A stretch of 22,423 nucleotides of DNA, taken from the NCBI GenBank assembly GCA_964432715.1, contig CAYSOW010000028.1, positions 1 to 22,423 of the forward strand, read 5' to 3'. Shown piece by piece: positions 1 through 8,641 of the stretch. A program made the position numbers and the translations under genes. The notes beneath the pieces were generated by a model that was given only the letters and a program-made list of their open reading frames with translations, was not told where the DNA came from and made no database searches. The stretch's first letter is position 1; the number at the start of each line of letters is the position of its first letter. Source of the DNA: Phocaeicola_A sp964432715 (GTDB taxonomy: Bacteria; Bacteroidota; Bacteroidia; Bacteroidales; Bacteroidaceae).

Positions 1-17
1 GGCGTTTCACCAAGCTA

Positions 18-1064
18 CTATTCCTCTTCCTGCTTCAGCGGGTTCCATCCCTGCGCCTTCAGCTCGAACTCCTGACCGTCGCGCGTAATCAATGCAGCGC
101 CCAGCTCCGGCTTCGTGATGTGACCGATGATGCGGATACCCTCCATCTCGGCAATCTTCTCGTGGTCGGCCAAGGGGACCGTGAAGAGCAACTCGTAATC
201 CTCGCCGCCATTCAGGGCGCAAGTCGTTACGTTCATGTTCAGCTCCTCCGCCATGACCGCCGTCTGATAGTCGAGCGGGATGCGCTCCTCGTAGACACGA
301 CAACCTGTGTTGCTCTGTGAGCAGATGTGAAGCAACTCCGAAGAGAGGCCGTCGGAGATGTCCATCATCGCCGTCGGTTTAACCCCCGCTTCACGCAACT
401 TCTCCACGATGTCGCGACGAGCCTCCGGTTTCAGCTGACGCTCCAGGATGTACTCCTTGCCCGAGAAATCCGGCTGAACATCCTTCTCGCCTTTGAACAC
501 CGCCTTCTCGCGCTCCAGCAACTGCAAGCCCATGTAAGCCGCGCCCAAGTCGCCCGAAACACAAATCAAGTCCGTCTCCTTCGCTCCGTTGCGGTAGACC
601 ACCTGATCTGCATCTGCCTCACCGATACAGGTGATGCTGATGGCCATACCCGTGAGCGAGGAGGTGGTGTCGCCACCCACGATGTCCACGTGGTGCAACT
701 GGCACGCCAGCTTCAAGCCGCTGTAGAACTCCTCCATGTCCTCCACACTGAAACGCTTCGAGAGGGCGATGGAAACCGTAATCTGCTTCGGCGTTCCGTT
801 CATGGCGTAGATGTCCGAGAAGTTTACCTGTGCCGACTTGTAACCCAAGTGCTTCAGGGGCGTGTAGGTCAGGTCAAAGTGCACTCCCTCCATCAGCAGG
901 TCGGTGGTCACCAATACCTGCTTCTGCGGAAAGCTCAACACTGCAGCGTCGTCACCGATGCCGTAGCGCGTCGACTCATTCTGAGGCGTTACATCCTCCG
1001 TCAGGTGGCGAATCAAGCCAAACTCACCCAACGTAGCAATCTCCGTTCTTTTACCTTCCTGCAT
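18..1064 (-). CDS. thiL: Thiamine-monophosphate kinase (ThiL)
   Basis: Predicted to phosphorylate thiamine monophosphate to thiamine pyrophosphate with ATP in the cytoplasm, the last step of thiamine cofactor synthesis. The 348-residue product is of normal family length (PurM/ThiL fold). Visible motifs are GIGDDAAV at residues 35-42 (metal/ATP binding), MEGVHF at 58-63, NFSDIYAM at 81-88, VGGDTT at 129-134, SGDLGAA at 170-176, then MDISDGLSSELL near 233 and NGGEDYELLF near 286. Its ATG lies one base after the punA stop codon, so it is probably the last gene read from the sppA-lpxK-punA-thiL unit, although what lies beyond the window edge is unseen. No thiamine-pyrophosphate riboswitch was seen upstream, so expression seems tied to the operon rather than to thiamine. 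Assignment is secure from the motifs. Confidence 0.96.
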   Translation of the reverse strand: MQEGKRTEIATLGEFGLIRHLTEDVTPQNESTRYGIGDDAAVLSFPQKQVLVTTDLLMEGVHFDLTYTPLKHLGYKSAQVNFSDIYAMNGTPKQITVSIALSKRFSVEDMEEFYSGLKLACQLHHVDIVGGDTTSSLTGMAISITCIGEADADQVVYRNGAKETDLICVSGDLGAAYMGLQLLEREKAVFKGEKDVQPDFSGKEYILERQLKPEARRDIVEKLREAGVKPTAMMDISDGLSSELLHICSQSNTGCRVYEERIPLDYQTAVMAEELNMNVTTCALNGGEDYELLFTVPLADHEKIAEMEGIRIIGHITKPELGAALITRDGQEFELKAQGWNPLKQEEE

Positions 1065-1065
1065 A

Positions 1066-1875
1066 TCAAGCTCTGTTAATCAGTTCGCGCATGATGGTGG
1101 TCATCTTCGGCTGTGCCTCGTCGGCTGCCTTCTGCACCTCCTCGTGCGTCACTTCCACAATCTTACCTTCCACACCCAGGTCGGTGATGACCGAGATGCC
1201 GAATACTTTAATGCCGCAGTGGTTGGCCACAATCACCTCGGGCACGGTAGACATACCTACGGCGTCGGCACCGAAGATGCGGAACAACTTATACTCCGCC
1301 GGCGTCTCAAACGTGGGGCCCTGGGTACCTACATAGACACCCTCCTGCACGTGGATGCCTTTCTCCTTGGCAATCTCTTTCGCCTTGCGAATCAACTCCT
1401 TGTCGTACGCCTCGCTCATGTCCGGGAAACGCGGTCCGTAAGGAATGTTCTTGCCGCGCAACGGATGCTCGGGGAAGTAGTTGATATGATCTGTGATGAT
1501 CATCAAGTCGCCGATAGCGAAAGCCGGGTTCGTACCACCGGAAGCATTGGATACAAACAGTGTTTTGATACCCAATTCACGCATGACGCGTACCGGGAAG
1601 GTTACCTCTTTCATGCTGTAACCCTCGTAGTAGTGGAAACGTCCTTGCATCGCCATGATGTCTTTGTTGCCCAGCTTTCCGAAGATGAGTTTGCCGCTAT
1701 GGCCCTCTACGGTGGACACGGGGAAGTTGGGGATCTCCTGGTAAGGAATCTCGTACTTCTCGGTAATCTCATTGGCTAAGCTACCCAAGCCTGTACCCAA
1801 GATGATGGCTGTCTCAGGATTCGTGTGCATTCTTTCCCGCAAGAAGGATGCTGTTTCTTGAATTCGTTCTAACAT
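1066..1875 (-). CDS. punA: Purine nucleoside phosphorylase, trimeric (PNP/MTAP) family
   Basis: Predicted to cleave purine nucleosides with phosphate to the free base and (deoxy)ribose 1-phosphate, for purine salvage in the cytoplasm. The 269-residue length fits the trimeric family. Phosphate-site motifs are GTGLGSL at 27-33, VEGHSG at 56-61, QGRFHYYEGY at 77-86 and GMSTVPEV at 207-214; NASGG is at 110-114. The purine-site Glu is E190 (GPTFETPAE). The position that is Asn243 in human PNP reads Asp here (D232, in VITDLG), which might broaden specificity to 6-amino purines; this is inference. The first ATG is chosen because the family-like N-terminal helix (IQETASFLRERM) starts right after it. 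That choice makes the gene overlap the end of lpxK by 62 bases. A later in-frame ATG at 1830 would remove most of the overlap but cut into the conserved helix. Confidence 0.94.
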   Translation of the reverse strand: MLERIQETASFLRERMHTNPETAIILGTGLGSLANEITEKYEIPYQEIPNFPVSTVEGHSGKLIFGKLGNKDIMAMQGRFHYYEGYSMKEVTFPVRVMRELGIKTLFVSNASGGTNPAFAIGDLMIITDHINYFPEHPLRGKNIPYGPRFPDMSEAYDKELIRKAKEIAKEKGIHVQEGVYVGTQGPTFETPAEYKLFRIFGADAVGMSTVPEVIVANHCGIKVFGISVITDLGVEGKIVEVTHEEVQKAADEAQPKMTTIMRELINRA

Positions 1876-2938
1876 AGTTTGTAATGTATTGATTAAATTG
1901 TTGTGCCTGTCCGTGGAGGAATTCCACCTCGATGGGCAGGGTGTAAATATTTCTTTTGATCTCTTCGCTCAAGGGGAGGTCGAGGAGGCGCGTCGCATCT
2001 TTCTCAGTGGTAATCACGAGTCGGTGCGCGGGGTCCAACGACCGGAATGTTTGCGCTATCTGCTGCAGGTCCTTCGGCGTGAAGGCGTGGTGGTCGGGGT
2101 AGTAGAGCGAACGTACCGCCGACGTGTGCTTCGACAGCTCTTCCACCAGTCGTGCCGGGGAGGCGATGCCGGTGAGCAGCAACACTTGTTCCTCCGGCTT
2201 CAGGCTCTCCAGCGGACGTGCCTCCAGGCTCCGCTCGAAGAGGGGCGTGAGGGCGCCGTAGCGCAGGGTGGTGAAGAAGAGGGGTTGCTGAGGCGTCAAC
2301 TGCAGTCGCTCGGCGATGCGCTGACACTCTTCGGCCGGAACTCCTTGCGGACATTTGGTGATGATTACTGCCTGTGCGCGCGCTTTTCCCTTCACCGGCT
2401 CCCGCAACCGTCCCGCCGGCAACAGCAGGTCGTCGTAGACCGGTCGGTGATAGTCGATGAGCAGCAGGGTGAGGCCCGGCTTCACATAGCGATGCTGATA
2501 GGCATCATCCAGCAGAATTACTTCGGGGCGCTGCGCAGCAGGTTGTTGGGTCAGTTGCTCAATGCCGTGACAGCGGTCGGCATCCACCGCCATCTGAATG
2601 GCAGGGAACTTATGCTTCATCTGGTAGGGCTCGTCGCCCAGCTGTGCCATCGGCGTTTGCGCATCTGCCAGCAGGTAGCCTTTCGACTTCCGCTTGTAGC
2701 CGCGACTGAGCACTGCCACGCGGAACTCCTGTTGCAGCAATCGGATGAGGTACTCCGTATGCGGCGTCTTTCCCGTGCCGCCCACCGTCAGGTTGCCGAC
2801 GCAGAGCACGGGCGTATCAAACGACTTCGACGTGAGGATGCCTCGGTCGAAGAGTTGGTTACGCAGCCGCACGCCCAAGCCATAGAGAAAGGCCAGCGGA
2901 CGCAGGGCGGGGTAGATATGGGGTAAACGTTGCTTCAT
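1814..2938 (-). CDS. lpxK: Tetraacyldisaccharide 4'-kinase (LpxK)
   Basis: Predicted to phosphorylate the 4' position of the tetraacyldisaccharide lipid A precursor, at the cytoplasmic face of the inner membrane. The N-terminus (residues 1-35) carries a hydrophobic/amphipathic membrane-association segment, followed by GNLTVGGTGKTP at 48-59 (Walker A), LSRGYKRKSKG at 77-87, GDEPYQM at 101-107, DDAYQHR at 144-150 (the family DDxxQHR motif) and LPAGRLREP at 173-181. The length of 374 residues is slightly above many proteobacterial homologues. The last ~20 residues, ending near AGKNAHES, are translated from DNA that also encodes the PunA N-terminus and look unconserved. It lies 37 bases after sppA and is probably transcribed with it. 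Presence of lpxK indicates a lipid A-bearing Gram-negative. Confidence 0.95.
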   Translation of the reverse strand: MKQRLPHIYPALRPLAFLYGLGVRLRNQLFDRGILTSKSFDTPVLCVGNLTVGGTGKTPHTEYLIRLLQQEFRVAVLSRGYKRKSKGYLLADAQTPMAQLGDEPYQMKHKFPAIQMAVDADRCHGIEQLTQQPAAQRPEVILLDDAYQHRYVKPGLTLLLIDYHRPVYDDLLLPAGRLREPVKGKARAQAVIITKCPQGVPAEECQRIAERLQLTPQQPLFFTTLRYGALTPLFERSLEARPLESLKPEEQVLLLTGIASPARLVEELSKHTSAVRSLYYPDHHAFTPKDLQQIAQTFRSLDPAHRLVITTEKDATRLLDLPLSEEIKRNIYTLPIEVEFLHGQAQQFNQYITNYVRTNSRNSILLAGKNAHES

Positions 2939-2975
2939 ACGGATGTGTGGTTGTACACCTTATATTATATAGTTG

Positions 2976-4736
2976 CTATAAATTCAATTGTAAATCGAAG
3001 GGCAGGCGCATCTGGATGCGGTCCTTCTCCTGAAGATGACGGAGGAACTGCAGCGTGGGGTAGTAATCGCCCATGCTCTCGCGCACCTTCGCGTTCATCA
3101 AGTTCTCTTTGGCGTTCAGAATCGACATCCAGAGTTCCTCTTGTACCGGTTGCTCCTCGCAGTCGTAATCATCGCCCCATCTCATGGTGTCTGCCATCCA
3201 TTCAACGGCATCCTGCAGACCGCCCAAGTTGTCTACCAACTTCAGATGTAATGCCTTCCAGCCGCTCCAAACGCGACCGCCGGCCACGGAGTCTATCTCC
3301 GCTACCGTGCGGTTTCCGTGTACTGCACAACGTTCCAGGAAGAGCTGGTAGCCGTGCTCGATGTAACTCTGCATGGCGGCGCGTTCCTCCGTATCAAACG
3401 GGCGTAACAGGTTGCCCACGTCCGAGTGTTTGTTGGTGTTCACCGTGCCGATGTGGAGTCCCAGTTTCTCCTCGCTCAACTTCTGCAGGTTGGGCACCAT
3501 TCCGTAGATACCGATGGAGCCCGTCAGTGTGGTGGGTTGCGCAAAGATACGGAGTGCAGCGGAGGAGATATAGTAACCTCCCGAAGCGGCATAGCCACTC
3601 ATGGAAACCACCACCGGCTTCTTCAGTATCATTTCGTTCAGCTCGTTCCAAATCTGTTCGGAGGCGTAGGCGCTACCGCCCGGTGAGTTGATGCGGAACA
3701 CGATACCGTCCACACTTTCATCTTCCGCCAGCTTGCGCAGGTCGCGGCACACCTTCGGACTGTGGATGCCCTCCTGACTGAAGTCGTTCACTCCGTCAAT
3801 CTCGCCCTCTGCATAGTAGATGACGATGTGATGCTTGGCTTTCTTGCCGGAACTCCGTGTACTCAGCAGGTCGTCCACCGAAATCAGATTTAACTCCTTG
3901 CCGGAGGGTAGCTGTTGCTCCAGGTAATCCTCCATATCCAAACGATACATCAGGGTGTCCACCATGCCTTGCTCCACAAATCGTTTCGACTCCTGAAACA
4001 TGGCCAGGTGGTCCGCATAGGCATTCAGTGAATCTACGTCGATATCGCGGGACTCGAAGATGGATAGTGTCATCTCGTCCCAGACGGTTTCGAGAAACTC
4101 CTGCAGCTGCTCTTTGTTGGCATCGCTCATCTGTGTGGTGAGGAAGGGCTCCACCGCCGATTTGTAGGTGCCCACCTTGAACACCTGCATCTCCACGCCC
4201 AGCTTGTCGAGCGTCTCCTTATAGTACATCACCTGCGACGAGAGTCCGCGCCAGGCAATCTGTCCCGAGGGGTTCATCACCACTTTGTCGGCCACGCTGC
4301 AGAGGTAGTAAGTGCCTTGCGTATAGTCGTCGGCATACGCCACGATGAATTTTCCACTCCTTCTCTGAAAGCGTTGCAGGCGCTGGCGCAGCTCCTGCAG
4401 TTGGGCAGGGGAGGCCGATAAAATGCCGGCTTTCAGATAGATGCCCTCCACACGGTCGTCCTTCTCGGCGCAGTCGATGGCTGCTATCAGGTCGTTCAGT
4501 CCCGTCTTGTTGTAATCATCCCCCAAGAGGAACGAGAGGGGGTCTACTCTCCCTTGTTCGTGGAGTTCTCCCTCGAGTGAGAGCACCAGCACGGAGCCCT
4601 TCTTGACAGAGGCGGTCGGCTGACTGCCCACGGAGACTATTACCACCAACAGCAAGATGCCCACCACACTGACTATCAGTCCGGTGAGTAAGAGTCCCGC
4701 CACAGTGGCCATCATCATTTTGAAAAATTCTTTCAT
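2976..4736 (-). CDS. sppA: Signal peptide peptidase SppA, 67K type
   Basis: A membrane-bound serine protease of family S49 that digests signal peptides left in the inner membrane after secretion. The 586-residue length matches the long, duplicated form (two S49 domains). An N-terminal membrane anchor spans about residues 10-36. The first domain carries the general-base lysine in GTYKSAVEPF (K192); the second carries the nucleophile serine in SGYAASGGYY (S385), after INSPGGSAYASE at 350-360. This Lys/Ser split between the domains is the arrangement of E. coli SppA. The gene heads the operon with lpxK, punA and thiL. A Bacteroides-type promoter lies at 4764-4793, about 30 bases upstream. The start ATG is directly followed by the membrane segment, which supports it. 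Confidence 0.95.
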   Translation of the reverse strand: MKEFFKMMMATVAGLLLTGLIVSVVGILLLVVIVSVGSQPTASVKKGSVLVLSLEGELHEQGRVDPLSFLLGDDYNKTGLNDLIAAIDCAEKDDRVEGIYLKAGILSASPAQLQELRQRLQRFQRRSGKFIVAYADDYTQGTYYLCSVADKVVMNPSGQIAWRGLSSQVMYYKETLDKLGVEMQVFKVGTYKSAVEPFLTTQMSDANKEQLQEFLETVWDEMTLSIFESRDIDVDSLNAYADHLAMFQESKRFVEQGMVDTLMYRLDMEDYLEQQLPSGKELNLISVDDLLSTRSSGKKAKHHIVIYYAEGEIDGVNDFSQEGIHSPKVCRDLRKLAEDESVDGIVFRINSPGGSAYASEQIWNELNEMILKKPVVVSMSGYAASGGYYISSAALRIFAQPTTLTGSIGIYGMVPNLQKLSEEKLGLHIGTVNTNKHSDVGNLLRPFDTEERAAMQSYIEHGYQLFLERCAVHGNRTVAEIDSVAGGRVWSGWKALHLKLVDNLGGLQDAVEWMADTMRWGDDYDCEEQPVQEELWMSILNAKENLMNAKVRESMGDYYPTLQFLRHLQEKDRIQMRLPFDLQLNL

Positions 4737-4763
4737 GGAATTCAGCGTTTACTATATTCAGAA

Positions 4764-4793
4764 CAAAGGTAACGCATTTTTTTATCAATCAAA
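4764..4793 (-). promoter_or_regulatory. Predicted promoter of the sppA operon
   Basis: Read on the minus strand, TTTG (4793-4790) is followed after 18 bases by TACCTTTG (4771-4764). This fits the Bacteroides primary sigma consensus TTTG / TAnnTTTG. The start of sppA lies 28 bases beyond the -7 box. Box matches are direct; promoter activity is inferred. Confidence 0.65.
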
Positions 4794-4824
4794 AAAGATG
4801 CCTTTAAAATCTTTCTTTGCTGAA

Positions 4825-4862
4825 TCAAAACGGGCTGCCTCTGTGTGTAGAAGCAGCCCGTT
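4825..4862 (-). terminator. Rho-independent terminator of alaS
   Basis: Ten perfectly paired bases, AACGGGCTGC (4829-4838) with GCAGCCCGTT (4853-4862), form a GC-rich hairpin with a short inner helix and a GTGTGT loop. On the minus strand the hairpin is followed by a short T run (TTTTGATT). It lies about 37 bases past the alaS stop and just upstream of the sppA promoter, separating the two units. Confidence 0.8.
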
Positions 4863-4898
4863 GATCTATGGTTGAAATGTAACTTTCAATTGTGTGGA

Positions 4899-7517
4899 TT
4901 AGAATCCGGCCAGTTCGATGACCTTATCTACCGCAGCCGACAGACCGTCTGTGTTCTTACCACCGGCCGTTGCAAAGTGCGGTTGACCGCCGCCACCACC
5001 TTGAATCAGTTTGGCAGCCTCTTTCACCAAAGCACCGGCTTTCAGTCCGCCTTCCACCAGGTTGTCGCTCAACATGATGGTCAGTGTCGGACGGTCGTTC
5101 TCGATGGAGCCCACTGCGAAGAGCAGGTTCTCGGCCATCTCACCGCGCAACTGGAAGGCGATGTTCTTGATGGATGCGGCAGGCAAAGGCAATACGCCGG
5201 AGATGATGCTGACACCGTTCACTTCGCGTGCCGATTTCTTCAGCGTCTCTTTCAGCTGTGCCTCTTTCTCCTTGGCAAACTCTTCCATCTGTTTCTTCAG
5301 TCCCTCGTTCTCCTCGATGTACTTGCGGATGGCTACCTTCAAGTCGGGGGCGTTGTTGAAGAGACCTCTCAGCTCGGTCAGGGTGTCCTGAATCTTGTAG
5401 GTCATCTCTTCCACCTCGGCACCGGTAATGGCCTCGATACGACGAACACCGGCTGCTACCGAACTCTCGGAGATGATACGCATCATACCAATCTTACCGG
5501 TGGCTGATACGTGGGTACCGCCACAGAACTCAATGGAGCTACCGAACTGTACTACGCGCACCTCGTCGCCGTATTTCTCGCCGAAGAGGGCAATGGCGCC
5601 CAACTCTTTCGCCTTCTCGATAGGCACGTTACGATGGTCGGTCAAAGGTACGTTCTGACGAATCTTCTTGTTGACCAGGCGCTCTACCTCACGCAACTGC
5701 TCGTCGGTCACTTTCTGGAAGTGCGAGAAGTCGAAACGCAAGCTCTTCGGAGTAACCAAAGAACCCTTCTGCTCTACGTGGGTACCCAACACCGTGCGCA
5801 GCGCCTCGTCGAGCAAGTGGGTACATGAGTGGTTGGCGGCACAAGCGTCGCGTTTCTCGGTATCCACACAAGCCATCATCGGAGCCTCCGGATGTTGCGG
5901 CAAACTCTTGGTCAGGTGAATCGGGAGGTTGTTCTCCTTCTTCGTATCTATGATCTCAATGGTCTCAAACTCGCTGACGAGCACACCGGTGTCACCCACC
6001 TGACCACCGCTCTCGGCATAGAACGGAGTCTTGTCGAGTACCAGCTGGAAGAGGGTCTGGTTCTTCTGCTTAATCTGGCGGTAACGCAAGATGGAAGTCT
6101 CATACTCGGTGAAGTCGTAACCTACGAACTCGGTCTCGCCCTCTTTCAGCACCACCCAGTCGCCTGTCTCAACGGCAGCAGCGTTGCGGGCGCGCTCTTT
6201 CTGCTTCTGCATCTCCGCGTTGAACTCCTCGTTGTTGACGGTCATGCCGTTCTCACGCAGAATCAACTCGGTCAGGTCGAGCGGGAAGCCGAAGGTGTCA
6301 TACAACGTAAAGGCGTCGGCACCGCTGATCTCTGTCTTACCGGCAGCTTTCGTATCAGCAATGGTCTTATCCAGCAAGCGGATACCGGTCTCCAAGGTGC
6401 GGAGGAATGCCTCCTCTTCCTCTTTGATCACCTTCTCAATCAACGGCTGCTGTGCTTTCAACTCGGGATAAGCACCGCCCATGTTCTCCACCAGAATAGG
6501 CAACAAGCGATACATGAATGCCTGTTTCTGGTTGAGGAAGGTGTATGCGTAACGAACGGCACGGCGCAGGATACGACGGATGACGTAACCGGCTTTGGCG
6601 TTCGAAGGCAACTGACCGTCGGTGATAGAGAAGGAGATGGTACGTACGTGGTCGGCAATTACGCGCATCGCGATGTCGGTCTGCTCGTTGTCGCCGTAGT
6701 GTACGCCGGCCATGGCTCCGATGGTCTGGATAATCGGCTGGAAGACGTCGGTGTCATAGTTGGATGTCTTTCCTTGCATCGCCATACAGAGGCGCTCAAA
6801 TCCCATACCGGTATCGATTACCTTGGCGGGAAGCGGCTCCAGGCTGCCGTCGGCTTTGCGGTTATATTGCATGAACACGAGGTTCCAGATTTCAATCACT
6901 TGCGGGTGGTCATGGTTCACCAGGTCGCGACCGCTGATTTGGGCTTTCTCCGCTGCCGGACGGAGGTCGATGTGAATCTCCGAGCAGGGACCGCAGGGAC
7001 CGGTGTCACCCATCTCCCAGAAGTTGTCGTGCTTGTTACCGTTGATGATGTGATCTTTCGGCAAGAACTGCTCCCAGTAGGAAGCCGCCTCGTTGTCGCG
7101 GTCGATACCCTCTTCGGGGCTACCCTCAAACACGGTGGCGTAGAGGTTGGCGGGGTCGAGTTTCAGTACCTCCACCAGGTACTCCCAAGCCCAGCTGATG
7201 GCCTCTTTCTTGAAGTAGTCGCCAAACGACCAGTTGCCGAGCATCTCGAACATGGTGTGGTGATAGGTGTCGTGACCCACCTCTTCCAAGTCGTTGTGCT
7301 TACCACTGACACGGAGGCACTTCTGTGAATCGGCAACTCTTTTGCTCTTGGCGGGATGGTTGCCCAAAATAATATCCTTAAACTGATTCATGCCCGCATT
7401 GGTAAACATCAATGTGGGGTCGTCTTTGATTACCATGGGTGCGGAAGGCACGATGAGGTGACCTTTCGACTCAAAAAAACTTTTGAACGATTCTCTAATT
7501 TCGTTTGCGGTCAGCAT
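4899..7517 (-). CDS. alaS: Alanyl-tRNA synthetase (AlaRS)
   Basis: Charges tRNA-Ala with alanine and clears mischarged Ser/Gly-tRNA-Ala; cytoplasmic and essential. The 872-residue product has all expected parts: the class II catalytic core near the N-terminus (TNAGMNQFK, RVSGKHNDLEEVG, FEMLGNWSFGDYF), a GMGFERLCM motif, the editing domain with the zinc motif HSCTH and CGGTH, a helical linker rich in Lys/Glu, and the C-Ala domain with GGGGGQPHFATAGG. The start is set at the ATG at 7517, giving MLTANEIRESF, the usual bacterial AlaRS N-terminus. An upstream in-frame ATG (7559) would add 14 unusual residues (MQIIFQNINLIRKD) and would lie inside the promoter -7 box, so it is rejected. The gene is transcribed alone, from a promoter overlapping that of the divergent M23 gene to a hairpin terminator at 4825-4862. 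Confidence 0.97.
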   Translation of the reverse strand: MLTANEIRESFKSFFESKGHLIVPSAPMVIKDDPTLMFTNAGMNQFKDIILGNHPAKSKRVADSQKCLRVSGKHNDLEEVGHDTYHHTMFEMLGNWSFGDYFKKEAISWAWEYLVEVLKLDPANLYATVFEGSPEEGIDRDNEAASYWEQFLPKDHIINGNKHDNFWEMGDTGPCGPCSEIHIDLRPAAEKAQISGRDLVNHDHPQVIEIWNLVFMQYNRKADGSLEPLPAKVIDTGMGFERLCMAMQGKTSNYDTDVFQPIIQTIGAMAGVHYGDNEQTDIAMRVIADHVRTISFSITDGQLPSNAKAGYVIRRILRRAVRYAYTFLNQKQAFMYRLLPILVENMGGAYPELKAQQPLIEKVIKEEEEAFLRTLETGIRLLDKTIADTKAAGKTEISGADAFTLYDTFGFPLDLTELILRENGMTVNNEEFNAEMQKQKERARNAAAVETGDWVVLKEGETEFVGYDFTEYETSILRYRQIKQKNQTLFQLVLDKTPFYAESGGQVGDTGVLVSEFETIEIIDTKKENNLPIHLTKSLPQHPEAPMMACVDTEKRDACAANHSCTHLLDEALRTVLGTHVEQKGSLVTPKSLRFDFSHFQKVTDEQLREVERLVNKKIRQNVPLTDHRNVPIEKAKELGAIALFGEKYGDEVRVVQFGSSIEFCGGTHVSATGKIGMMRIISESSVAAGVRRIEAITGAEVEEMTYKIQDTLTELRGLFNNAPDLKVAIRKYIEENEGLKKQMEEFAKEKEAQLKETLKKSAREVNGVSIISGVLPLPAASIKNIAFQLRGEMAENLLFAVGSIENDRPTLTIMLSDNLVEGGLKAGALVKEAAKLIQGGGGGQPHFATAGGKNTDGLSAAVDKVIELAGF

Positions 7518-7552
7518 ATCTTTTCTTATCAAGTTAATATTCTGAAAAATGA

Positions 7553-7583
7553 TTTGCAAAGATACGCTATTTTATTATTTTTG
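7553..7583 (+). promoter_or_regulatory. Predicted promoter of the M23 peptidase-merR unit
   Basis: TTTG (7553-7556), a 19-base spacer, then TATTTTTG (7576-7583) is a perfect match to the Bacteroides consensus TTTG / TAnnTTTG at ideal spacing. It leaves a 5' leader of roughly 55 bases before the ATG at 7646. Its spacer contains the -7 box of the opposing alaS promoter. Confidence 0.7.
7557..7564 (-). promoter_or_regulatory. Predicted -7 box of the alaS promoter
   Basis: On the minus strand this reads TATCTTTG, a full match to TAnnTTTG, about 40 bases before the alaS ATG. Only a poor -33 match (TTTA, 22 bases upstream) is visible. The box abuts the -33 element of the divergent promoter, the two sharing the palindrome TTTGCAAA (7553-7560). 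Confidence 0.6.
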
Positions 7584-7645
7584 CCCTAAATATCTTGTAA
7601 AATATTCACAACAAGCGACGTTAAAGGTCTCTTTATTTAAGAAAT

Positions 7646-8614
7646 ATGCGTAAAGTTTACTACATATACAACCCCAAAACACGTACTTACGACCGAATCT
7701 ACCCGACGGTGCGCCAGCGGGCGGTCAGCATTTTGCGTCGTCTCTTTGTAGGCATGGGGTTGGGGGCTGCGGCTTTCCTGGTGCTGTTGCTGCTCTTCGG
7801 CTCGCCTTCCGAGAAGGAGTTGCGCATCGAGAACTCGCGGATGCAGGCGCAGTATAATGTGCTCTCGCACCGCCTGGACGAGGCGCTGGAGGTGTTGCAG
7901 GACATTCAGCAACGCGACGATAATCTCTATCGCGTGGTGCTTCAGGCTGATCCGATTGCCGACGGCATCCGTCAGGGGGGCTATGGCGGCACCAACCGCT
8001 ACGAACATCTTACCAGCATGGCCAACTCGGAGCTGGTGATCAATACCACGCAGAAGATGGATGTGCTGGCCAAACAGCTCTATATCCAGTCGAAATCGTT
8101 TGATGAGGTGGTGGATCTTTGTAAGAATCACGACCAGATGCTGAAGTGTATTCCGGCCATTCAGCCGGTGGCTAACAAGAATCTGAAGCAGACGGCTTCG
8201 GGCTACGGCACGCGTATCGACCCGATTTACAACACGGTGAAGTTTCATAGCGGTATGGATTTCTCGGCCAACCCCGGTACGCCGGTTTATGCTACGGGCG
8301 ATGGTGTGGTAATCTCTTCAGGGTGGGAGACGGGCTACGGCAACTGTATCGAGGTGAACCATGGCTTCGGCTATCGTACGCGCTATGCCCACTTGCAGAA
8401 GTCGAAGGTGGTGCGCGGTCAGAAGGTGGTGCGCGGCGAGGTCATCGGCTTCGTGGGGAGCACCGGCAAGAGCACCGGTCCGCACCTGCACTACGAGGTG
8501 GTGGTGAAGGGGCAGAAGGTGAATCCCGTCAACTATTACTTTATGGATTTGAGTGCCGAGGAGTACGACCGGATGTTGCAGATGGCCGCCAACCACGGTA
8601 AGGTGTATGATTAA
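7646..8614 (+). CDS. Membrane-anchored M23 (LytM-type) metallopeptidase
   Basis: Probable peptidoglycan endopeptidase, or a regulator of one, anchored in the inner membrane with its catalytic domain in the periplasm. Order of parts in 322 residues: a basic cytoplasmic N-terminus (1-32), one membrane helix (about 33-52), a coiled-coil-like stretch (about 55-92), a linker, then the M23 domain at about 185-297. The catalytic set is complete: H201 and D205 in HSGMD, H249 in YAHL, and H280/H282 in GPHLHYEV. It is therefore likely active, unlike degenerate LytM factors. The tyrosine-rich N-terminus (MRKVYYIYNPKTRTYDR) resembles that of many Bacteroidales M23 proteins, from general knowledge. It is co-transcribed with the merR gene 27 bases downstream and divergent from alaS. 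The exact substrate bond is unknown. Confidence 0.9.
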   Translation: MRKVYYIYNPKTRTYDRIYPTVRQRAVSILRRLFVGMGLGAAAFLVLLLLFGSPSEKELRIENSRMQAQYNVLSHRLDEALEVLQDIQQRDDNLYRVVLQADPIADGIRQGGYGGTNRYEHLTSMANSELVINTTQKMDVLAKQLYIQSKSFDEVVDLCKNHDQMLKCIPAIQPVANKNLKQTASGYGTRIDPIYNTVKFHSGMDFSANPGTPVYATGDGVVISSGWETGYGNCIEVNHGFGYRTRYAHLQKSKVVRGQKVVRGEVIGFVGSTGKSTGPHLHYEVVVKGQKVNPVNYYFMDLSAEEYDRMLQMAANHGKVYD

Positions 8615-8641
8615 GAGAGTAATGCTAAAACAGAAAGAAGT

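Noticed and set aside
2930..3691. 253-codon plus-strand open frame opposite sppA
   Set aside because: Arg/Ser/Pro-rich shadow of sppA without motif.
5829..7328. Long open frame (499 codons) on the plus strand opposite alaS
   Set aside because: It mirrors the codon bias of alaS, has no recognisable domain or promoter, and alaS itself is certain.
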